64,000 bases of DNA, taken from the NCBI RefSeq assembly GCF_034479555.1, contig NZ_CP140151.1, positions 806,001 through 870,000 on the forward strand, read 5' to 3'. How positions within the stretch are numbered: position 1 is the first letter of the stretch; the number at the start of each line of letters is the position of its first letter. This document shows, in pieces, positions 11,307 through 20,183 of this stretch. This stretch comes from Chromohalobacter canadensis. GTDB taxonomy: Bacteria > Pseudomonadota > Gammaproteobacteria > Pseudomonadales > Halomonadaceae. The notes below the pieces were generated by a model. The model did not search any database. It was given only the letters and a program-made list of their open reading frames with translations, and was not told the origin of the DNA. The translations under genes were made by a program, and so were the position numbers.

Positions 11307-12182
11307 TCAATGCAGGGTCGCGGCGCCTGCGCCCGGCGATTCGATCAGGGACTCGATATCGGCGGCACTGAAACGATAATGGCTATGACAGAAATGGCAT
11401 TGCGTCTCCACTTCGCCCTGCTCGTGCACGATGTTGCGCAACTCCTCGGCACCCAAGCCATGCAAGGCATTGGCGATGCGCTCGCGCGTACAGGTACAGC
11501 CGAAGCGTAGCGTTTTGGGATCGAAGACGCGGGTCTGCTCCTCGTGAAAGAGGCGATGGAGTAGCTTGTGTTGCTCGAGGTCGAGCAATTCCGTATCGCT
11601 CAGCGTGGTAGCCAAGTGCACGGTGCGCTGCCAGGCATCGGGATCGCTATTGGCCTCGTCGTCGGGCAGTTGCTGCAGCAGCATTCCCGCCGCACGGCGG
11701 CCGTCGGCCGCCAACCACAGGCGCGTGGCCAGCTGTTCGGAACGCGCGAAGTAATCCTCCAGGCAGGCAGCCAGGCTATCGGCCTCGACGGCAACGATAC
11801 CCTGATAGCGCTGACCCTCGCGAGGGTCGAGCGTGATCACGATCTGCGCCTCGCCAACCAGGGACGTGAGCGACGCGTTTTCCTCGGGAAGCGCCGCTTC
11901 GTCATCGAGACGCGCGATGGCACGCAAGTCGCCACCAGGGTTGGACTCCGCCATCAGCAAACGTACGGCTCCCTGTCCACGTACCTCAAGGCTTACGGTG
12001 CCATCGAGTTTGACCGTCTCGGTGAGCAGGGCAACGGCGCTCAGCAACTCGCCGAGCTGACGGCTTACGGCCTGGGGATAGGCATGCTTGTCGAGCACCT
12101 CGGCGTAGGCCTGCTGCAGGTTGACGATTTCGCCGCGCACGTTGGTAGCGTCGAAAAGAAAACGTTGGATCTGGTCGGTCAT
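11307..12182 (-). CDS. hslO: Redox-regulated chaperone Hsp33
   Basis: Holdase chaperone activated by oxidative unfolding. The 291-residue protein ends with the redox-switch zinc site: CTC in FGCTCTRE and CHFC in [11 protein letters not shown] about 30 residues later, the four cysteines that release zinc on oxidation. The N-terminal part is the Hsp33 substrate-binding fold. It lies 51 bases behind hslR in the conserved order yrfG-hslR-hslO. Confidence 0.95.
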   Translation of the reverse strand: MTDQIQRFLFDATNVRGEIVNLQQAYAEVLDKHAYPQAVSRQLGELLSAVALLTETVKLDGTVSLEVRGQGAVRLLMAESNPGGDLRAIARLDDEAALPEENASLTSLVGEAQIVITLDPREGQRYQGIVAVEADSLAACLEDYFARSEQLATRLWLAADGRRAAGMLLQQLPDDEANSDPDAWQRTVHLATTLSDTELLDLEQHKLLHRLFHEEQTRVFDPKTLRFGCTCTRERIANALHGLGAEELRNIVHEQGEVETQCHFCHSHYRFSAADIESLIESPGAGAATLH

Positions 12183-12233
12183 GATGGTTCGTCGTCAGGT
12201 TGGGGAAAGCCGGAATGGATGCTATGCCGGCAT

Positions 12234-12626
12234 TCAATCATCGAAGCCATGGCGCTGGAAGTCCTGAATCGCGCGGCGCTGCTTCTTGTCGGGGCGACCA
12301 TGTGGCCCTTGCATGCTTTGGTTGGCCAGGCGCCGATTTTGGGCTTCGCGCTCACGCCGTGCCAGGCTGGCCGACGTTTCACGGTAGAGCTCGCGGGCCT
12401 CGGCGGCGCCGCGGCGCTGACCGGAGAGCCCCGTCACCTCGACTTCGAGGGTGTCCCAGCCTTGCGGCACTTTGACCAAGGCGCCGAGCTCGACCGCCTT
12501 ACTGGTCTTCACGCGCCCGCCATTGTAGTGGACCTTGCCACCTTCAATGGCTTTCTTGGCCAGGCCACGCGTCTTGAAGAAGCGTGCCGCCCATAGCCAC
12601 TTGTCGATACGGATCGTGTCGCTCAT
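12234..12626 (-). CDS. hslR: Ribosome-associated heat shock protein Hsp15 (S4 domain)
   Basis: A 130-residue basic RNA-binding protein with an N-terminal S4 domain (IRIDKWLWAARFFKTRGLAKKAIEGGKV, residues 5-32). The C-terminal tail is rich in arginine. Hsp15 binds free 50S subunits carrying a nascent chain and helps recycle them. Neighbours yrfG upstream and hslO downstream reproduce the enterobacterial heat-shock cluster. GGGAGAAAC precedes the ATG at 12626. Confidence 0.93.
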   Translation of the reverse strand: MSDTIRIDKWLWAARFFKTRGLAKKAIEGGKVHYNGGRVKTSKAVELGALVKVPQGWDTLEVEVTGLSGQRRGAAEARELYRETSASLARREREAQNRRLANQSMQGPHGRPDKKQRRAIQDFQRHGFDD

Positions 12627-12728
12627 GTTTCTCCCTGCATCGCCGCCTCAATACGCGAGAACGCCCTACGAACGAGACGTGTAACGTGGGTGCCGCAGGG
12701 CGACTTTTCAAGGCGGGAGGAGGCGCGA

Positions 12729-13403
12729 TCAACGGCGCGCTGCACTCGGCATATCCTGCGGCAAGAGCGTGGCGAAACGCTCGAGGGCGATGAAATTTTC
12801 CAGCTCGCGCTCGGGTCGTTGGCTGTCGGGCTGCTTGATGCCCAACAAATAGCGAATGCCGTATTCGCGCGCGCTTTCCAATACCGCGGGGTTGTCATCG
12901 ATGAACAAGGTACGCGCGGGCTCGAACGGCTCGATGTCCTGCAACGCGAACCAGAACTCGGGCGCTTCCTTGGCGACGCCCACGTCCGCCGACGAGACGA
13001 TGGCATCGAGATACCCTTCAAGCCCGGTCAGCGGCAACTTGAGCGCCAAACTTTCACGGTCGGCGTTGGTCGCCAGCACGACACGCGGATGCGCCTTCTT
13101 GAGCCATTTGAGGAAATCCAGCGCATCGCCGCGCAAGCCGATCAAGTGTTGCACCTCACGCTTGAGCGCGACCACATCGACGCCCAGCTCACGGCTCCAG
13201 TAGGCCAGGCTGTACCAGTTGAGCGTGCCCTGCTCGCCGATGATACGCGAACGTAGCGTATCGGCGTGATGGGCATCCAGCTTGTGCAGTTCCACATAGC
13301 GCTGCGGCAAGTGTTCCAGCCAGAAATGGCTGTCGAAATGCAAGTCCAACAGTGTGCCATCCATGTCGAGCAGCACAGTGTCGATGGCGTTCCAGTCAAC
13401 CAT
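12729..13403 (-). CDS. yrfG: HAD-family GMP/IMP nucleotidase YrfG
   Basis: A 224-residue haloacid-dehalogenase-like hydrolase. Motif I is DTVLLDMDGTLLD (residues 8-20, nucleophile in DMDGT). Motif II is VVLATNAD and the motif III/IV region includes TLFIDDNPAVLESA. E. coli YrfG dephosphorylates GMP and IMP, and family length and synteny with hslR-hslO support the same assignment. It is divergent from nudE across 81 bases, so the two nucleotide-hydrolysing genes probably share a promoter region. Confidence 0.88.
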   Translation of the reverse strand: MVDWNAIDTVLLDMDGTLLDLHFDSHFWLEHLPQRYVELHKLDAHHADTLRSRIIGEQGTLNWYSLAYWSRELGVDVVALKREVQHLIGLRGDALDFLKWLKKAHPRVVLATNADRESLALKLPLTGLEGYLDAIVSSADVGVAKEAPEFWFALQDIEPFEPARTLFIDDNPAVLESAREYGIRYLLGIKQPDSQRPERELENFIALERFATLLPQDMPSAARR

Positions 13404-13484
13404 GATGGGCTCCCGCCAGGGTGGATATCGAACCTAATGCTCCCTTATTGTACGCTGCATGATAGCTACCCGCACGGAGACACC

Positions 13485-14117
13485 ATGGCCTTTTCTTCCC
13501 ATCACGATGGCGGCATGCCGCCCGACGACACCGGCGTGGGCCATCCCAAGCCACACCTCTTGAGCCGCCGTGAAGTCGCCCGCAGCCGCTTGTTCGCCGT
13601 CGAAGAACTCGAGTTGCGCTTCGCCAACGGCGCCGAGCGCACTTTTGAGCGCCTCACGGGCAGCGGCAATGGCCATGGCGGTGGCGCCGTGATGATCGTC
13701 GCCATGCCGGACCCGGAGCATGTGTTGCTGATTCATGAATATGCCGCGGGTTTCGACGACTATGCCTTGACCTTGCCCAAGGGGCTCATCGACCCCGGCG
13801 AGGACATCGTCAGTGCCGCCAATCGCGAATTAATGGAAGAATGCGGCATGGGCGCGCAACGCATCGAGCCATTGGTGGAGCTCTCCCTGGCACCCAACTA
13901 CATGAGCCACCGCATCCATGTCATGCTCGCCACCGACCTTTACGAGAAGCGCTTGCCCGGCGATGAGCCGGAACCGCTGATCGTCGAACGTCACCCTATC
14001 GAGGATATCGCCTCCCTGTTGGCGCGCGAGGACTTCCATGAAGGACGCGCCATCGCCGCCCTGTTCATTGCGCGCGACCGCCTACGCAGCGAGCGCACCC
14101 ACGAACAGTGGTGGTGA
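13485..14117 (+). CDS. nudE: ADP compounds hydrolase NudE (Nudix)
   Basis: A 210-residue Nudix hydrolase that in E. coli cleaves ADP-ribose, Ap3A and NADH. The Nudix box GLIDPGEDIVSAANRELMEE, followed by CGM, matches GX5EX7REUXEEXGU exactly and lies near residues 106-128. ATG 13485 has GGAGA at 13476-13480. The longer reading from 13266 overlaps yrfG and is not needed. The gene is divergent from yrfG, as in enterobacteria. It is followed by a strong hairpin. Confidence 0.92.
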   Translation: MAFSSHHDGGMPPDDTGVGHPKPHLLSRREVARSRLFAVEELELRFANGAERTFERLTGSGNGHGGGAVMIVAMPDPEHVLLIHEYAAGFDDYALTLPKGLIDPGEDIVSAANRELMEECGMGAQRIEPLVELSLAPNYMSHRIHVMLATDLYEKRLPGDEPEPLIVERHPIEDIASLLAREDFHEGRAIAALFIARDRLRSERTHEQWW

Positions 14118-14134
14118 GCCATCGTCCAAACGCA

Positions 14135-14162
14135 ACGAAGCCCCGTCATAGCGGGGCTTCGT
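14135..14162. terminator. Terminator between nudE and the convergent acidic-protein gene
   Basis: Perfect 11-bp stem ACGAAGCCCCG (14135-14145) / CGGGGCTTCGT (14152-14162), loop TCATAG, 17 bases behind the nudE stop. The next gene converges from the right, so it may serve both strands. Confidence 0.65.
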
Positions 14163-14213
14163 CGTATCACTCTCGAGCGTGATAGCGGCTCACTTCATAA
14201 GCCTTTCAGATGA

Positions 14214-14600
14214 TCATTCTTCGGGATCGACATCCTGTGCGGAATCGACACCGTGATTGTCTTCCGGATCATCCATACTTTCCGGAACCGGGCCATCATC
14301 TGCGTCGGGATCGGCAGCAGTTCCACCTTGGGCGGCGGTATCACCCTGCTCGGTATTGGCCGACCCGGTTTCGGTGCTCAGACCTTCCTGATCACCACCG
14401 GGAATGCTGTCTTCTCCGTCGACATGTCCCGTGGTTTCACCACTGGCGGTGCCACCTTCAGCCTTGGTCGAGCCTTGCTCGGTGTTGGCAGACCCTTTCT
14501 CACTGCTGACGTCCGGCGCCGAATCGTCTTGCGCGAAAGCACCTGCCGTGGGGAGTGCCAGGAGCGCGGCGAAGGTCAGAGCGGTAAGTTGCTGTTTCAT
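14214..14600 (-). CDS. Small acidic secreted protein with an internal duplication
   Basis: Family not recognised. The 128-residue product begins with a clear Sec signal peptide (MKQQLTALTFAALLALPTAGAFAQ). The mature part is extremely acidic and rich in G, S, T, D and E, with no cysteine and no hydrophobic core. It looks intrinsically disordered. A 16-residue unit starting GSANTEQG occurs twice, at residues 36-51 and 79-94, with four or five changes. A GGAGGAT site precedes the ATG. It has its own transcription unit. A periplasmic solute- or ion-related role in a halophile is only a guess. Confidence 0.7.
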   Translation of the reverse strand: MKQQLTALTFAALLALPTAGAFAQDDSAPDVSSEKGSANTEQGSTKAEGGTASGETTGHVDGEDSIPGGDQEGLSTETGSANTEQGDTAAQGGTAADPDADDGPVPESMDDPEDNHGVDSAQDVDPEE

Positions 14601-14751
14601 GCGAATCCTCCTTAATCCTTTACGCCTTCACATTCAGGTGAAGTGCATGGGTTGCGTGGGCAAAAGGCCATCGCTTAACCCTGTACAAACCTTAGATAAG
14701 GTATCGACATGACGCAAGGTCAGCCCACCACTTAGCGCCTTAACGGCAATC

Positions 14752-15810
14752 TCAACGTGCCGTCAGTTGCTCGAAGCCCCCATGTTGTGCACTGCGTCGC
14801 CCCGCTTCGAGCACCTGCATTACCACCAGGGATTCCTCCGCCGATACGGGGTTGTTCCCCTGGCCCCGTATCGCCTTGCGAATGCCCGTGTAATAAGCCG
14901 GATAATTGCCCGCCCGTGTGGGGACCTCCCGCAATTCAGGGCGCGCACCGGCGTCATTCACATTGGGGACGGTATGTAGCCCATGTTGATGATCTTCGCC
15001 CCATTCCGGTGTGGGCCGGCGCTCGCCACACTTGAGCATGTCCTCTTGCGGGTCGAGTCCATGCTTGACGTAGCTGCCATGCGTGCCGTGCACGGAGAAG
15101 CGTGGCGCGGGTGCCGCCATCAGGCTGCCCGCGTGAAGAATGACCCGCCGCTGACCATAGCGGAGTACGGCATGAAAATAATCATCGACCTGCGCGCCAT
15201 CGCGTTGGCAGGCCTGATCAAGAGATATCTCCTCGGGCATACCGAACAATACTAACGCCTGGTCGATGAGATGCGGGCCCAAGTCGTACCAGATACCGCC
15301 ACCCGGGGCGGCCGATTCGCGCCAGCGCGCCTTGACCTCGGGGCGGTAACGATCGAAGTGCGATTCGAAATGCGCGACGCGTCCTAGATCGCCACGCTCG
15401 AGCAGATCTCGCACGGTCAGGAAATCCGCATCCCAGCGCCGATTGTGGAAGACAGAGAGCAGCTTGCCCGCCCGCGAGGCTTGTTCGACTAGTGACTCGG
15501 CCTCGTCGAGGGTAACCGTGAAGGGTTTGTCGATCACCACATGCTTGCCGGCGGCCAAGGCGGCACTCGCCAGATCGTAGTGCGTATCGTTGGGGGTGGG
15601 GATCACCACCAGATCGATATCATCGCGCGCGAAGAGCGCGGCCGCGCTGGCTTCGATTCCGACCTGGGGCCAATCAGCCGCCACCTTGGCAGCATCGCTG
15701 CTGGAAATCGCCTGCAAGGTCATGCCGTCCTCCGCCATCAATAGCGGCACATGGAATGTCTTGCTGGCGAACCCGTAACCTACCAGTCCTACATTGATCT
15801 TATCGGTCAT
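14752..15810 (-). CDS. Gfo/Idh/MocA family NAD(P)-dependent oxidoreductase
   Basis: A 352-residue cytoplasmic dehydrogenase. The N-terminal Rossmann fold shows INVGLVGYGFASKTFHVPLL, followed by VVIDKPFTVTLDEAE, the conserved DKP/EKP lysine motif near residue 94, and a C-terminal substrate domain (GGGIWYDLGPHLIDQAL). It resembles E. coli YdgJ. ATG 15810 with AAGGGG six bases upstream is chosen over a TTG two codons earlier. Members oxidise or reduce sugars and polyols. The substrate cannot be read from the sequence. It stands alone. Confidence 0.85.
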   Translation of the reverse strand: MTDKINVGLVGYGFASKTFHVPLLMAEDGMTLQAISSSDAAKVAADWPQVGIEASAAALFARDDIDLVVIPTPNDTHYDLASAALAAGKHVVIDKPFTVTLDEAESLVEQASRAGKLLSVFHNRRWDADFLTVRDLLERGDLGRVAHFESHFDRYRPEVKARWRESAAPGGGIWYDLGPHLIDQALVLFGMPEEISLDQACQRDGAQVDDYFHAVLRYGQRRVILHAGSLMAAPAPRFSVHGTHGSYVKHGLDPQEDMLKCGERRPTPEWGEDHQHGLHTVPNVNDAGARPELREVPTRAGNYPAYYTGIRKAIRGQGNNPVSAEESLVVMQVLEAGRRSAQHGGFEQLTAR

Positions 15811-15982
15811 ACTCAACCCCTTGTACTTCTACGCCGCTACCATGGGCCATGCCCGAGACACGATGGATACCATCGGTACGCGCAGTGACAAAGCGTCACC
15901 AAAAACCTCGGCGACTTGGCTTACGAGCGCCATACTGAAAGCTGGGCTTCACTCACCCTGCCACGTTACCGGGAGAGACGTT

Positions 15983-16093
15983 ATGTGTTGCTCGGAAGAG
16001 AGTCTCGAGCTGCTACTGGAAACATTATGGTACGACATCGAGCAATGGCTAATGATGGACGACGCCGCTCAGGCTTGGCAACTTGCCGCCTGA
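15983..16093 (+). CDS. Possible small protein of 36 residues
   Basis: The 444-base gap between the oxidoreductase and the aconitase gene holds an ATG at 15983 preceded by GGGAGAG (15971-15977). It encodes MCCSEESLELLLETLWYDI and continues to a stop at 16093. The product is acidic and amphipathic, with two aromatic clusters and a CC pair. No family recognised. Support is the good ribosome binding site and the non-random composition. It could also be chance. The rest of the gap shows no other feature. Confidence 0.3.
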   Translation: MCCSEESLELLLETLWYDIEQWLMMDDAAQAWQLAA

Positions 16094-16254
16094 CGCCGCG
16101 TACTACCTATTTCGAGGCTTACCCCGACGTTTCGTGGCGAGCCTTGTCTGGCGATGATTTTCCCGTCACTGGCAGCGGCTACATGCTCAGTCCGTGAAGC
16201 CGACGATGTCTGTCCTACACTTAAGGGACAAATTTCACCATTGGGGACATCATC

Positions 16255-18198
16255 ATGCGTCACACACCCCGTAACGTTACCCAGAAACTGATCGCCTCGC
16301 ACCTCGTCAGCGGCGACATGACGCCGGGTGCGGCCATCGGCCTGAACATCGACCAGACCCTCACCCAAGATGCCACCGGCACCATGGTAATGCTGGAGCT
16401 GGAAGCCATGGCGCTCGACCGGGTCAAGACAGAGGTCTCCGCCCAGTACGTCGACCACAACCTGATTCAGGAAGACAACAAGAACCCCGACGATCACCGC
16501 TTCTTGCAGACTTCGGCGGAACGCTTGGGAGTTTGGTTTTCACGTCCAGGCAACGGCGTCAGCCATCCCACGCACCAGCAACGCTTCGGCAAGCCCGGCA
16601 AAACGCTGTTGGGGTCCGATAGCCATACGCCGGCCGCCGGTTCGCTGGGCATGCTCGCGATCGGCGCCGGGGGCATCGACGTCGCCATGGCGATGGCCGG
16701 CGAACCCTTCCATACGCGTATGCCGGAAGTCTGGGGCGTGCGCCTGGAGGGCTCCCTGCCCGATTGGGTCAGCGCCAAGGATGTGATACTGGAAATGCTC
16801 CGCCGCCATGGCGTTAGCGGCGGTGTGGGATGCATCATCGAGTACTATGGTCCCGGCCTTGAGCATCTTTCCGCGATGGACCGCCATGTCATCGCCAACA
16901 TGGGAGCGGAACTCGGTGCCACTACCAGCGTCTTCCCATCCGACGCGGCAGTGAAGGCATTCCTCGACGCCGAGGGGCGCGGCGAAGACTGGCACGAGCT
17001 ACTGCCGGATGACGGCTGTAGCTATGATCGCCACGAGACAATCGATCTTTCGCAGCTCGAGCCCTTGATCGCCACCCCGTCGAGCCCCGGCAATGTCGTT
17101 CCCGTGCGGGAAGTGGCCGGCGAGCCACTATCGCAGGCATACGTCGGCTCCTCGGCCAATCCCGGCTATCGAGACTTCGCCATCGTCGCCGCCATGCTCA
17201 AGGAACGGACCATCGACGACAACGTCTCGCTGGAGATCAACCCTACCTCGCGCTCGATTCTCGAAACGCTGACCCGCGACGGTCATTTGTTGAACCTGCT
17301 CGGCGCCGGCGCCCGACTGCATCAGGCCGGCTGCAATGGCTGCATCGGTATGGGTCAGGCGCCGGCCAACGACACCAACAGCCTGCGCACGGTGCCGCGC
17401 AACTTTCCCGGCCGCTCAGGCACGCGCGAAGACCGTGTATTCCTGTGCAGCCCGGAAACCGCCGCAGCCTCGGCACTCAAGGGTGTGATCACCGACCCCC
17501 GGACGCTGGGCATGGCCTACCCCCAGGTGCGAGAGCCCAACGATCCGATCATCAACACCCGCACCCTGATCGCCCCAATGGAAGCGTCCAAGGCGCGCAA
17601 GGTGCATCTGATCAAGGGGCCGAACATCGAGTCGCTGCCGGATTTCGAGCCGCTCGAGACACAGCTTGACCTGCCGATTCTGGTCAAGGCCGGCGACGAT
17701 GTCTCCACTGACGAGATCATGCCTGCCGGCGGCGAGGTGCTGCCCTACCGTTCCAACATTCCCAGGATCGCCGAGTTTTCCTTTCGTGGCGTCGTCGACG
17801 GCTATGCCGAACGTGCCCGCGAGACAGGCGATCATATCGTCATCGGTGGCGAGAATTACGGCCAAGGCTCGAGCAGGGAACACGCCGCCATCGCCCCACG
17901 CTACTTGGGCATGCGTGTCGTCATCGCCAAGAGCTTTGCCCGTATTCACCACCAGAATCTGGTCAACTTCGGCGTGCTGCCGCTGACTTTCTCCGACGGC
18001 GACGATTACGACGCGCTCGAGGTCGATACCCGCATCGGCTTCGACAAGCTACAAGAAGCGCTGGAAGCCGGCGGTCCCGTGACGGCCCAGGCTGACGGTA
18101 GAACGCTGACGCTCGAACACGCCTTGACTCCACGCCAGGTCGAGATCTTGTTCAGCGGCGGGCTGATCGCCTGGATGCGCAACCAGAAGGCAGCCTGA
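16255..18198 (+). CDS. Aconitate hydratase, short (Aquifex-type) subfamily
   Basis: A 647-residue aconitase-superfamily enzyme, much shorter than AcnA or AcnB (about 890 residues), as in the subfamily named putative aconitate hydratase (TIGR01342). Active-site motifs are present: LLGSDSHTPAAGS, GGENYGQGSSREHAA in the swivel domain, and the cysteine pair GCNGCIG (C360, C363). The first cluster cysteine, normally in GSCTN, is a serine here (VGSSAN, Ser300). Whether the family commonly carries this change I cannot check. Citrate/isocitrate isomerisation is likely, but a related hydroxyacid is possible. GGGGA precedes the ATG. A group II intron begins 11 bases behind the stop. Confidence 0.85.
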   Translation: MRHTPRNVTQKLIASHLVSGDMTPGAAIGLNIDQTLTQDATGTMVMLELEAMALDRVKTEVSAQYVDHNLIQEDNKNPDDHRFLQTSAERLGVWFSRPGNGVSHPTHQQRFGKPGKTLLGSDSHTPAAGSLGMLAIGAGGIDVAMAMAGEPFHTRMPEVWGVRLEGSLPDWVSAKDVILEMLRRHGVSGGVGCIIEYYGPGLEHLSAMDRHVIANMGAELGATTSVFPSDAAVKAFLDAEGRGEDWHELLPDDGCSYDRHETIDLSQLEPLIATPSSPGNVVPVREVAGEPLSQAYVGSSANPGYRDFAIVAAMLKERTIDDNVSLEINPTSRSILETLTRDGHLLNLLGAGARLHQAGCNGCIGMGQAPANDTNSLRTVPRNFPGRSGTREDRVFLCSPETAAASALKGVITDPRTLGMAYPQVREPNDPIINTRTLIAPMEASKARKVHLIKGPNIESLPDFEPLETQLDLPILVKAGDDVSTDEIMPAGGEVLPYRSNIPRIAEFSFRGVVDGYAERARETGDHIVIGGENYGQGSSREHAAIAPRYLGMRVVIAKSFARIHHQNLVNFGVLPLTFSDGDDYDALEVDTRIGFDKLQEALEAGGPVTAQADGRTLTLEHALTPRQVEILFSGGLIAWMRNQKAA

Positions 18199-18208
18199 CG
18201 AGCCCACC

Positions 18209-20131
18209 ATCGAGTAGGAGGGGGAGTCACCTCCCCCGTCCTCTCACACCACCGTACGTACCGTTCGGTATACGGCGGTTCATGAAGAGCGGCTAAGCCC
18301 TCTTGCCGTGTCGAGTACCGAGATCAGCCCCTGCTGCTCGAACCACTTCCGTGGCAGGGCCTGATTCATGTGCGAGGCTCCCGCATTCCACCAAGGACCT
18401 CGTCCATTCCCCGCTGACTTCCAGGCACGGGGCTCGTCCAACCCTAGCGCCAGGAGCTTCCGACGCCGGGTGCCTGGACGTTTCCACTGCCGCCATATCA
18501 CGCAGCGCAAGCGTCGGCGTACCCATTGATCCAGCGCTTCCAGGGGACGCTTCACATCGACGAGGCTGAAGTAGCTGGCCCAGCCGCGTAGGACGGGGGC
18601 CAACGCCTCAGTGACTCGCCGGATGTTGTGGCCCCTGCCACGCTTCAGGATCTCGCGGACACGCTGCATCAAGCGCTGCAAGCTGGCCTGGGTCAGCGTC
18701 AGCCGTGGCAGCTTGTGCCGAGTCAGCGTGTACCCCAGGTAGCCTCGCTGCCAGGGGCGATCCACCGCGCTTTTGGCGTGGTTGACCATGAGCCGAAGTG
18801 AGTTCTCGAGATACTCACTCAGGCTGGCCATGACACGCTCGCCCGCTCGCTGACTCCGCACGTAGATTTGCATGTCGTCGGCGTAGCGGCAGAAGCGGTG
18901 GCCGCGGCGTTCCAGCTCCTTGTCCACGTCATCCAGCAGGATATTCGCCAGCAGCGGACTCAGCGGCCCGCCCTGGGGCGTACCCTGCTCTCTTGGTGTG
19001 GTCAGGCCGTGCTGGAACATCCCAGCTTCCAGATAGCGACGGATCAGGCGCAGTACTCGCTTATCGTGAACGCGACGCGCGACCCGTGCCATCAACAGGT
19101 CGTGGTTCACTCGGTCGAAGAAAGCTTCCAGATCGAGGTCGACCACCCAGCGGTGGCCGGCAGAAACGTGAGCCTTCATCGCCGAGACGGCCTGTTGGGC
19201 GCTACGCTTGGGGCGGTAGCCGTAACTCGACTCCGAGAAGCTTGGGTCGAAAGTCGGCGTCAGCACCTGCAGCAGCGCCTGCTGGATCAGCCGGTCGGTG
19301 ACCGTGGGAATACCGAGCTGTCGGGTCCCGCCCTTGGGCTTGGGGATCTTGGCGGCTCGGATCGGGCTGGGGTGGTACTCACCGGCCAGCAGCCGCTCGC
19401 GCAGCGTCGGCCAGTGCTGTTTCAGGTGGTCGGTCAACTGGTCCACCGTCATGCCATCGGCACCCGGCGCCCCTTTGTTGGTGACCACCCTACGGTAAGC
19501 CCGCGCCATGTTGGCCTTCTCTACCACGGCTTCCATGAGCGGGGCGGGCTCCGCTTTCGTCCACGATGACGACGCCGGGACCGTCTCGACGCCCACCGGC
19601 TGGGACGCGGGGTTCCACCCCGGCCCCTCTGGGTGGGTGGCGGCGTTAGCGCCCATTGCTGTCTTCACGATCAATCCTCGAGACGTCATCGCCTACTCGC
19701 GGTTCTTCATGTTCGGCCCTTGGTGCCGGGGTGAACCGGCACTTACTATGGCCTTGGCTGACGTCTGATGGTCCTTCCCGTCGCCTCTCGACGCCGGTAG
19801 CACTGTGGCAGACCACCAGACCTCCCAGGGTAAGACGCGCGACCTTCCCGCTTATGCCTGTCGGATGTACGCCATGGCGTTTCGTGCAAGTACCGGGCTT
19901 TGGTGATCGTTGCCACCTCACCCCGCCAGGACGCCTCATATCCGCTTCCTGTTCGTCAGGCCAGCGTTTTGCCTCGGGCTTCCTTCGGATTCTCCCTCGC
20001 AGAAGACACCCTTGCCGTCGGCTAGTACTTCCCCTTGCCGGGTGTACAGGGGACTTTCACCCCCAAGTCATCCCGAGGCACCACCCCCGGGAACAGCGCC
20101 AGTCTGGCGCTGCGCGCCATGCCTGGCGCAC
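18209..20131 (-). mobile_element. Complete group IIC intron inserted behind the ilvD terminator
   Basis: Retroelement of 1,923 bases. Its 5' end (minus strand, from 20131) reads GTGCGCCAGGCATGG and directly follows the TTTTTTCGTT tail of the ilvD terminator, the typical target of class C introns. The 3' end has domain V (18281 to about 18247), an AACCGCCGTA...TACGGTGGT stem with a GAAC loop and a CGC triad. Domain VI follows (GGGGGAG/CTCCCCC stem, 18220-18237), ending in CCTACTCGAT at 18209. The maturase ORF fills domain IV. All parts look intact. The exact 3' splice point is inferred by resemblance. Confidence 0.9.
18280..19689 (-). CDS. ltrA: Group II intron reverse transcriptase/maturase
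   Basis: A 469-residue intron-encoded protein. Reverse transcriptase blocks are in order: GADGMTVDQL, GGTRQLGIPTVTDRLIQQAL, SSYGYRPKRSA, DLDLEAFFDRVNHD, QGTPQGGPLSPLLANILLDD, and the catalytic CRYADDMQIY near residue 260. The C-terminal maturase domain includes RGWASYFSLVD and ends with GPWWNAGASHMNQALPRKWF, typical of class C. No HNH endonuclease domain is visible, also typical. The start is unsure: the ATG at 19689 or a later one at residue 12 or 52. No frameshift or stop is seen. Confidence 0.93.
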   Translation of the reverse strand: MTSRGLIVKTAMGANAATHPEGPGWNPASQPVGVETVPASSSWTKAEPAPLMEAVVEKANMARAYRRVVTNKGAPGADGMTVDQLTDHLKQHWPTLRERLLAGEYHPSPIRAAKIPKPKGGTRQLGIPTVTDRLIQQALLQVLTPTFDPSFSESSYGYRPKRSAQQAVSAMKAHVSAGHRWVVDLDLEAFFDRVNHDLLMARVARRVHDKRVLRLIRRYLEAGMFQHGLTTPREQGTPQGGPLSPLLANILLDDVDKELERRGHRFCRYADDMQIYVRSQRAGERVMASLSEYLENSLRLMVNHAKSAVDRPWQRGYLGYTLTRHKLPRLTLTQASLQRLMQRVREILKRGRGHNIRRVTEALAPVLRGWASYFSLVDVKRPLEALDQWVRRRLRCVIWRQWKRPGTRRRKLLALGLDEPRAWKSAGNGRGPWWNAGASHMNQALPRKWFEQQGLISVLDTARGLSRSS

Positions 20132-20133
20132 AA

Positions 20134-20161
20134 CGAAAAAAGCGGCCCCGCAGGGCCGCTT
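20134..20161 (-). terminator. Rho-independent terminator of ilvD
   Basis: On the minus strand: stem AAGCGGCCC / GGGCCGCTT around a TGCG-type loop, then TTTTTT. Plus-strand positions are stem 20141-20161 and A-run 20136-20141. It lies about 23 bases behind the ilvD stop. The group IIC intron starts three bases after the T-run. Confidence 0.85.
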
Positions 20162-20183
20162 GTATGACACAGCCTACGCCGTC

